Assembly (NCBI GenBank): GCA_900770835.1
Contig: CAAGLQ010000059.1
Coordinates: forward strand, 1-17,259
Length of the DNA stretch: 17,259 nucleotides
Reading direction: 5' to 3'
Origin: an uncultured Parabacteroides sp.
GTDB lineage: Bacteria > Bacteroidota > Bacteroidia > Bacteroidales > Tannerellaceae
Every line of letters starts with the position of its first letter. The stretch's first letter is position 1. The notes beneath the pieces are model-generated. The model worked only from the letters and a program-made list of their open reading frames with translations, was not told the origin of the DNA and made no database searches. Below are positions 14,269-17,259 of the stretch, piece after piece. The translations under genes and the position numbers were made by a program.

Positions 14269-15117
14269 ATGCAACTAAGCAACTACCATAGTCATTGTAC
14301 ATTTTGTGATGGAAGAAGCAATCCGGAGGATTTTGTCCGTTTTGCTATCTCCAAAGGATTTAGGGCCTATGGATTCTCTTCCCACTCTCCTCTTCCTTTC
14401 GAGACAAATTGGAATATGTCTGCTATTGATATGCCTGAGTATCTACAGGAAATCAATCGGCTACGCCGGAAATACGCTGATCGATTAGAGATCTATGCGG
14501 GCTTAGAAATCGATTATCTGGACAAGACCTATAATGCCTCCATCCCCTATTTTAAGGAATTGCCGCTCGACTATCGGATTGGCTCCATCCATTTTCTTCC
14601 CATCTCTACCGAGTTGAAAGAAGCGAATATGGTCTGTATAGATGGTGCATTCAGCGATTATGCGCATTCGGTAGAGCGCTATTTTGAGGGGGACATCCGT
14701 AAATTGGTCCGACATTACTTTGAAACCACCCAACAGATGATTGAGGCAGGTGGTATTGACATTATCGGACACATAGACAAGATCTATATGAACGGACAGA
14801 AATTTGCGCTTTTTGATCCAGAGCAGGATTGGTATCGCAAACCATTCGAAGATTGTCTTGATTTGGCTCGACAGCATCAACTCATGATTGAGATCAACAC
14901 CAAAAATCTGCTCAAGAAGGATGAGTTATATCCTAAAAAGGAATACCTGTCCCATATCCTGAAGTTAGGTATTCCTGTCATGGTCAATTCAGATTGTCAT
15001 TATCCGGATTTAGTGAATGATGGCCGTGCGCAAGCGTTTCAGCTTTTGAAAGAGGCAGGTTTTACCACCACACGAGAATTGGTTAATGGTCATTGGGAAG
15101 ACCTCCCTATTGATTGA
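14269..15117 (+). CDS. PHP-family histidinol-phosphatase-like protein (HisJ/HisK type)
   Basis: The 282-residue protein is a single PHP domain, a trinuclear-metal phosphatase barrel. The visible metal-site residues are H7 and H9 (NYHSHC), D14, H39 (SSHSP), E80 (GLEID), H108 (GSIHF), H168 (GHID) with D170, and D242 and H244 (NSDCH). The length and motif order match HisJ-type histidinol-phosphatases, which remove phosphate from L-histidinol phosphate in histidine synthesis. Histidine genes are not adjacent, and many Bacteroidales also carry the bifunctional HisB. The protein could therefore act on another sugar or amino-alcohol phosphate. It is a cytoplasmic, monocistronic gene, transcribed divergently from pheT. 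Its stop is 21 bp from the end of the convergent glycoside hydrolase gene, and no convincing terminator lies between them. Confidence 0.88.
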   Translation: MQLSNYHSHCTFCDGRSNPEDFVRFAISKGFRAYGFSSHSPLPFETNWNMSAIDMPEYLQEINRLRRKYADRLEIYAGLEIDYLDKTYNASIPYFKELPLDYRIGSIHFLPISTELKEANMVCIDGAFSDYAHSVERYFEGDIRKLVRHYFETTQQMIEAGGIDIIGHIDKIYMNGQKFALFDPEQDWYRKPFEDCLDLARQHQLMIEINTKNLLKKDELYPKKEYLSHILKLGIPVMVNSDCHYPDLVNDGRAQAFQLLKEAGFTTTRELVNGHWEDLPID

Positions 15118-15138
15118 GGAGGCCCCCCCTTAAATGAT

Positions 15139-17070
15139 TCATTCATTCCACAAGTCAGGAATCTGCTCATGGCCACGAGGATGAATAGGTCGCTTTTCAA
15201 CAGGTGACAAACGTCCGGCATGGACATCAAACAAACGTTTTGCAGTCTCCATCATGGCCTCCACCTGCTCTTTATAGGGACGGTCTGTGACATCAATCAG
15301 CCCACAGTTATAATTCTCGCCATCAAATCGACCGGTCATATCTTGATCGCACCACTGGAAATAGCCCGTTCCTATCAATCCTGGATGGCTATAAGCCTGC
15401 TCTGTATAATAGCGATAGGCCACTCCTCGCTCAGCTTGGTTCTCCACCTGCCATAAGGATTGAGCCAGGCCTCTATCTACCGTACCAAAATGATACTCAC
15501 CAATCAACATCGGAAGTTTAGCGATCGATAAAACTCGATCCATCATCGCCGGATCCGGACGAAGTGCATAACAGTTGAAGCTAAACACATCAAAAGCCTT
15601 TCCACAACTTTTCAGAATTGGCTCTGGCAGATTCATCACATTTCCGAATCGGATACCTAAATTTAAGTGATGCGGATCATGACGTTTCAAAAGACGATTC
15701 GTAGTTTGTAAAAAGGTATCGAAAGTCTCCCAAATAAATTGTTTACGTATCTCAGGAGTATCACCCTTCTCTGCCAAATAGTTTACCAAGACTTTTTGAA
15801 TAGGACGTTCCTCTCCTTTAAGAATCAGGTCACACAAACGAACCTCATCATCCAACCAAGCAGGTTCATTACCAATAAAATAGCCCAACAACCAAGGATT
15901 GTCTTTTAGAGGTTCAACCGCCTCACGGATGGACAGCTCCACTGCTTGCTCGAAATCAGGAGCATACACATCGCTTAATCCCATCAAATGCGAATCCATG
16001 CGCAAATCATAAAGAGGCCAAAGAAAAGCTTTCCGATTCATCAACATCACCTGCTTATCTGACCAATTGGCAATCGTATTTAAGCCCCATTTATCCATCC
16101 GTTTGAAGATTAACTCCTTCGCTTTCGTCTCATATTCTTCTCCAAAGCGTCGGTACAAGTTCCATAGACCAAAAGAGGGCTGACGGCCAGACTTCGTCAA
16201 CTCTTGCGGAGGAAGTTCCGCATACAAAGCAGGACGTTGGTCATACGCACGCACATTTCCTCCTCCTCCAGCACTGACGCAATCCACACCAACAGACAAG
16301 AATAAATAGCCTTCTGGATCAACAAACCACCAACGGCCATCGACTAATTCAGTGCGGAAAAAGCCTGTTGCCCGTAACCGTTGCTGTTTGTATCCTCCAA
16401 ACTTTGTATAGTGATAAGCATCCGGATCTACAACCTCTGCTTCTTCTTTCCTCCACTCGGCTTGCAATTGTTCCAAAGAACAGATCTTCTCCGGATAATC
16501 CACATCTACATGTTGCCCAAACTTATCAATAGCGGGAGTTGCCTCCAAATAGGCATCACCAGGATCATCTTTAAACAAAGCAATAGAACGAATCTCCATT
16601 GTAGGGTCACCTATAGCTCGACGCATACGTACGCCTACAGAATCGACCCCCTCCATTGGACCACGTTGACCACCCAAATTAATCCAGCCAGTGTAACGAG
16701 GTTGATTAAACGTAGCGGCTAAATCCACCTTTGGATCAGGCAATTCTGTAAAAAAACGCATTGGGATCACTAATCTATTCCAAGCATTCGGGACATATGA
16801 CATCACACGCAATTCGTTATAACCATGCTGTGTATGAAAACCCAACTGAAAACGTTGCGCCGTACTGATTTTATACTCTATCACAACAAACTGATATCCA
16901 GTCCAATCAGTAGGCAACTCAGGATTAATCTCTTTCAATGCGAACCGCTCACCCGAAACTTCCTTAGTTCCATCAAATACAATCCGCTTAACCGGTTTCT
17001 CCGTTCCACAGGCTGTCAAAAAAGCACTATACAGTGCCAATCCTAAAAGATAAATGTAATGTTTCTTCAT
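15139..17070 (-). CDS. Lipoprotein glycoside hydrolase resembling GH50 beta-agarases
   Basis: The 643-residue protein has a lipoprotein signal (hydrophobic core, lipobox LTAC with C21), so it is membrane-anchored. Residues about 28-170 form a beta-sandwich, carbohydrate-binding-like region. From about 235 a TIM barrel begins with GFFRTELVDGRWWFVDPEGYLFLSVGVDCV. The probable acid/base is E402 in YFIGNEPAW and the nucleophile E525 in MLIGEYHFGTVDRG, followed by GTGYFQWCDQ (567-576). That pattern is close to GH50 (beta-agarases, clan GH-A); GH42 or a related clan member is the alternative. GH50 members cleave beta-1,4 galactosidic bonds in agarose. The natural substrate in this host is unknown, and there is no SusC/SusD pair or other polysaccharide locus gene in view. 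The gene lies just downstream of an rRNA operon in the same direction. An operator-like repeat overlies its promoter. Confidence 0.8.
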   Translation of the reverse strand: MKKHYIYLLGLALYSAFLTACGTEKPVKRIVFDGTKEVSGERFALKEINPELPTDWTGYQFVVIEYKISTAQRFQLGFHTQHGYNELRVMSYVPNAWNRLVIPMRFFTELPDPKVDLAATFNQPRYTGWINLGGQRGPMEGVDSVGVRMRRAIGDPTMEIRSIALFKDDPGDAYLEATPAIDKFGQHVDVDYPEKICSLEQLQAEWRKEEAEVVDPDAYHYTKFGGYKQQRLRATGFFRTELVDGRWWFVDPEGYLFLSVGVDCVSAGGGGNVRAYDQRPALYAELPPQELTKSGRQPSFGLWNLYRRFGEEYETKAKELIFKRMDKWGLNTIANWSDKQVMLMNRKAFLWPLYDLRMDSHLMGLSDVYAPDFEQAVELSIREAVEPLKDNPWLLGYFIGNEPAWLDDEVRLCDLILKGEERPIQKVLVNYLAEKGDTPEIRKQFIWETFDTFLQTTNRLLKRHDPHHLNLGIRFGNVMNLPEPILKSCGKAFDVFSFNCYALRPDPAMMDRVLSIAKLPMLIGEYHFGTVDRGLAQSLWQVENQAERGVAYRYYTEQAYSHPGLIGTGYFQWCDQDMTGRFDGENYNCGLIDVTDRPYKEQVEAMMETAKRLFDVHAGRLSPVEKRPIHPRGHEQIPDLWNE

Positions 17071-17086
17071 GATATAACTATTACTA

Positions 17087-17132
17087 CAATTTATAATTGC
17101 GAAGATAGCAATTTTTTACACCGTCCTACCAA
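17087..17132 (-). promoter_or_regulatory. Promoter and operator-like repeats of the glycoside hydrolase gene
   Basis: On the minus strand TATCTTCG (17100-17107) is one base from TAnnTTTG, and a TTG (17130-17132) lies 22 bp upstream, slightly long. A perfect inverted repeat AATTGC-N7-GCAATT (17095-17113) is centred on the -7 element. A third half-site follows at once: CAATT-TAT-AATTG at 17087-17099. A repressor bound here would block the promoter. Confidence 0.5.
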
Positions 17133-17138
17133 CACAAA

Positions 17139-17173
17139 CAAAAAAAGGGAGTCAATCTCTCGGACTGACTCCC
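17139..17173 (-). terminator. Terminator of the rRNA operon
   Basis: GGGAGTCA (17147-17154) pairs perfectly with TGACTCCC (17166-17173) around an 11-base loop. On the minus strand the stem is followed by a run of seven or more Ts. It sits about 10 bp after the 5S rRNA 3' end and separates the rRNA operon from the glycoside hydrolase gene. Confidence 0.92.
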
Positions 17174-17183
17174 TCTCTCCTAA

Positions 17184-17259
17184 AACGGCGGCTACCTACT
17201 CTCCCACTGTTACGCAGTACCATCGGCGTGACGAGGCTTAACTTCTCTGTTCGGAATGG
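17184..17259 (-). rRNA. rrf: 5S ribosomal RNA (3' part, 5' end beyond window)
   Basis: The minus strand shows the conserved 5S core CCGAACAGAGAAGTTAAGC, then the helix IV-V region (ATGGTACTGCG, GTGGGAGAGTAGG) and the 3' arm GCCGCC. About 76 of some 110-120 bases are inside the window, and the 3' end is placed near 17184 with an uncertainty of a few bases. The strong terminator at 17139-17173 follows. By the usual order, 16S and 23S genes should lie further right, outside the window. Confidence 0.95.

Noticed and set aside
15096..15138. Possible terminator between the PHP gene and the convergent glycoside hydrolase (CCTCC...GGAGG and a C run; also AATGATTCATT)
   Set aside because: The stem is only 5 bp with a flanking mismatch and only two Ts follow the C run. 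It is too weak to call.

Overview
The window looks like a chromosomal housekeeping region of a Bacteroidota bacterium of the order Bacteroidales. A Parabacteroides- or Bacteroides-like gut species fits best, but the genus is an inference. The grounds are the TAnnTTTG-type -7 promoter elements in front of several genes, A-rich leaders without clear Shine-Dalgarno sites, the ftsK-lolA pair, a DUF5063 / 3'-5' exonuclease / rRNA methyltransferase operon, and the families of malate dehydrogenase, PheT and YebC. I see no phage, insertion sequence, CRISPR array, tRNA or obvious island.

Layout. 1-3045 (minus): ftsK (DNA translocase) followed 4 bp later by a lolA-like gene cut by the window start. 3173-6176 (minus): a two-gene redox operon. 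It encodes a Tat-type lipoprotein aldo/keto reductase with a C-terminal ferredoxin domain, then a membrane polyferredoxin that looks like a NapH-NapG fusion. The operon has its own promoter, an array of 22-bp phased repeats upstream of it, and a strong terminator. 6426-8762 (plus): a tightly overlapping operon of a DUF5063 protein, an RNase D-like DEDDy exonuclease and an RlmI-like 23S rRNA methyltransferase. 8885-9883 (plus): malate dehydrogenase, with its own promoter and a terminator shared with the convergent gene. 9954-10706 (minus): an unassigned outer-membrane beta-barrel-like protein. 10891-14129 (minus): pheT then yebC, probably co-transcribed. 14269-15117 (plus): a PHP-family histidinol-phosphatase-like protein. 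15139-17070 (minus): a lipoprotein glycoside hydrolase resembling GH50 beta-agarases. 17147-17259 (minus): the terminator and 3' end of a 5S rRNA, the tail of an rRNA operon lying beyond the window.

The most interesting part is 3173-6315. The reductase carries an RRxFLK signal plus a lipobox, so it should sit outside the cytoplasm, where NAD(P)H is absent. Its partner joins a four-helix NapH-like quinol-oxidising module to four further [4Fe-4S] motifs through an internal RRR-hydrophobic-AxA segment that looks like a Tat signal peptide. Together they suggest a menaquinol-to-periplasm electron wire feeding a ferredoxin-dependent aldo/keto reductase. Four RTTAR motifs spaced exactly 22 bp apart, three of them upstream of the -33 element, suggest activator control. 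This system is inferred from sequence and is not demonstrated.

No gene-free stretch exceeds 300 bases. The largest gap (6177-6425) holds two divergent promoters and repeat structures. The gap 10707-10890 holds a promoter and a terminator, and 14130-14268 holds two divergent promoters and a leader hairpin.
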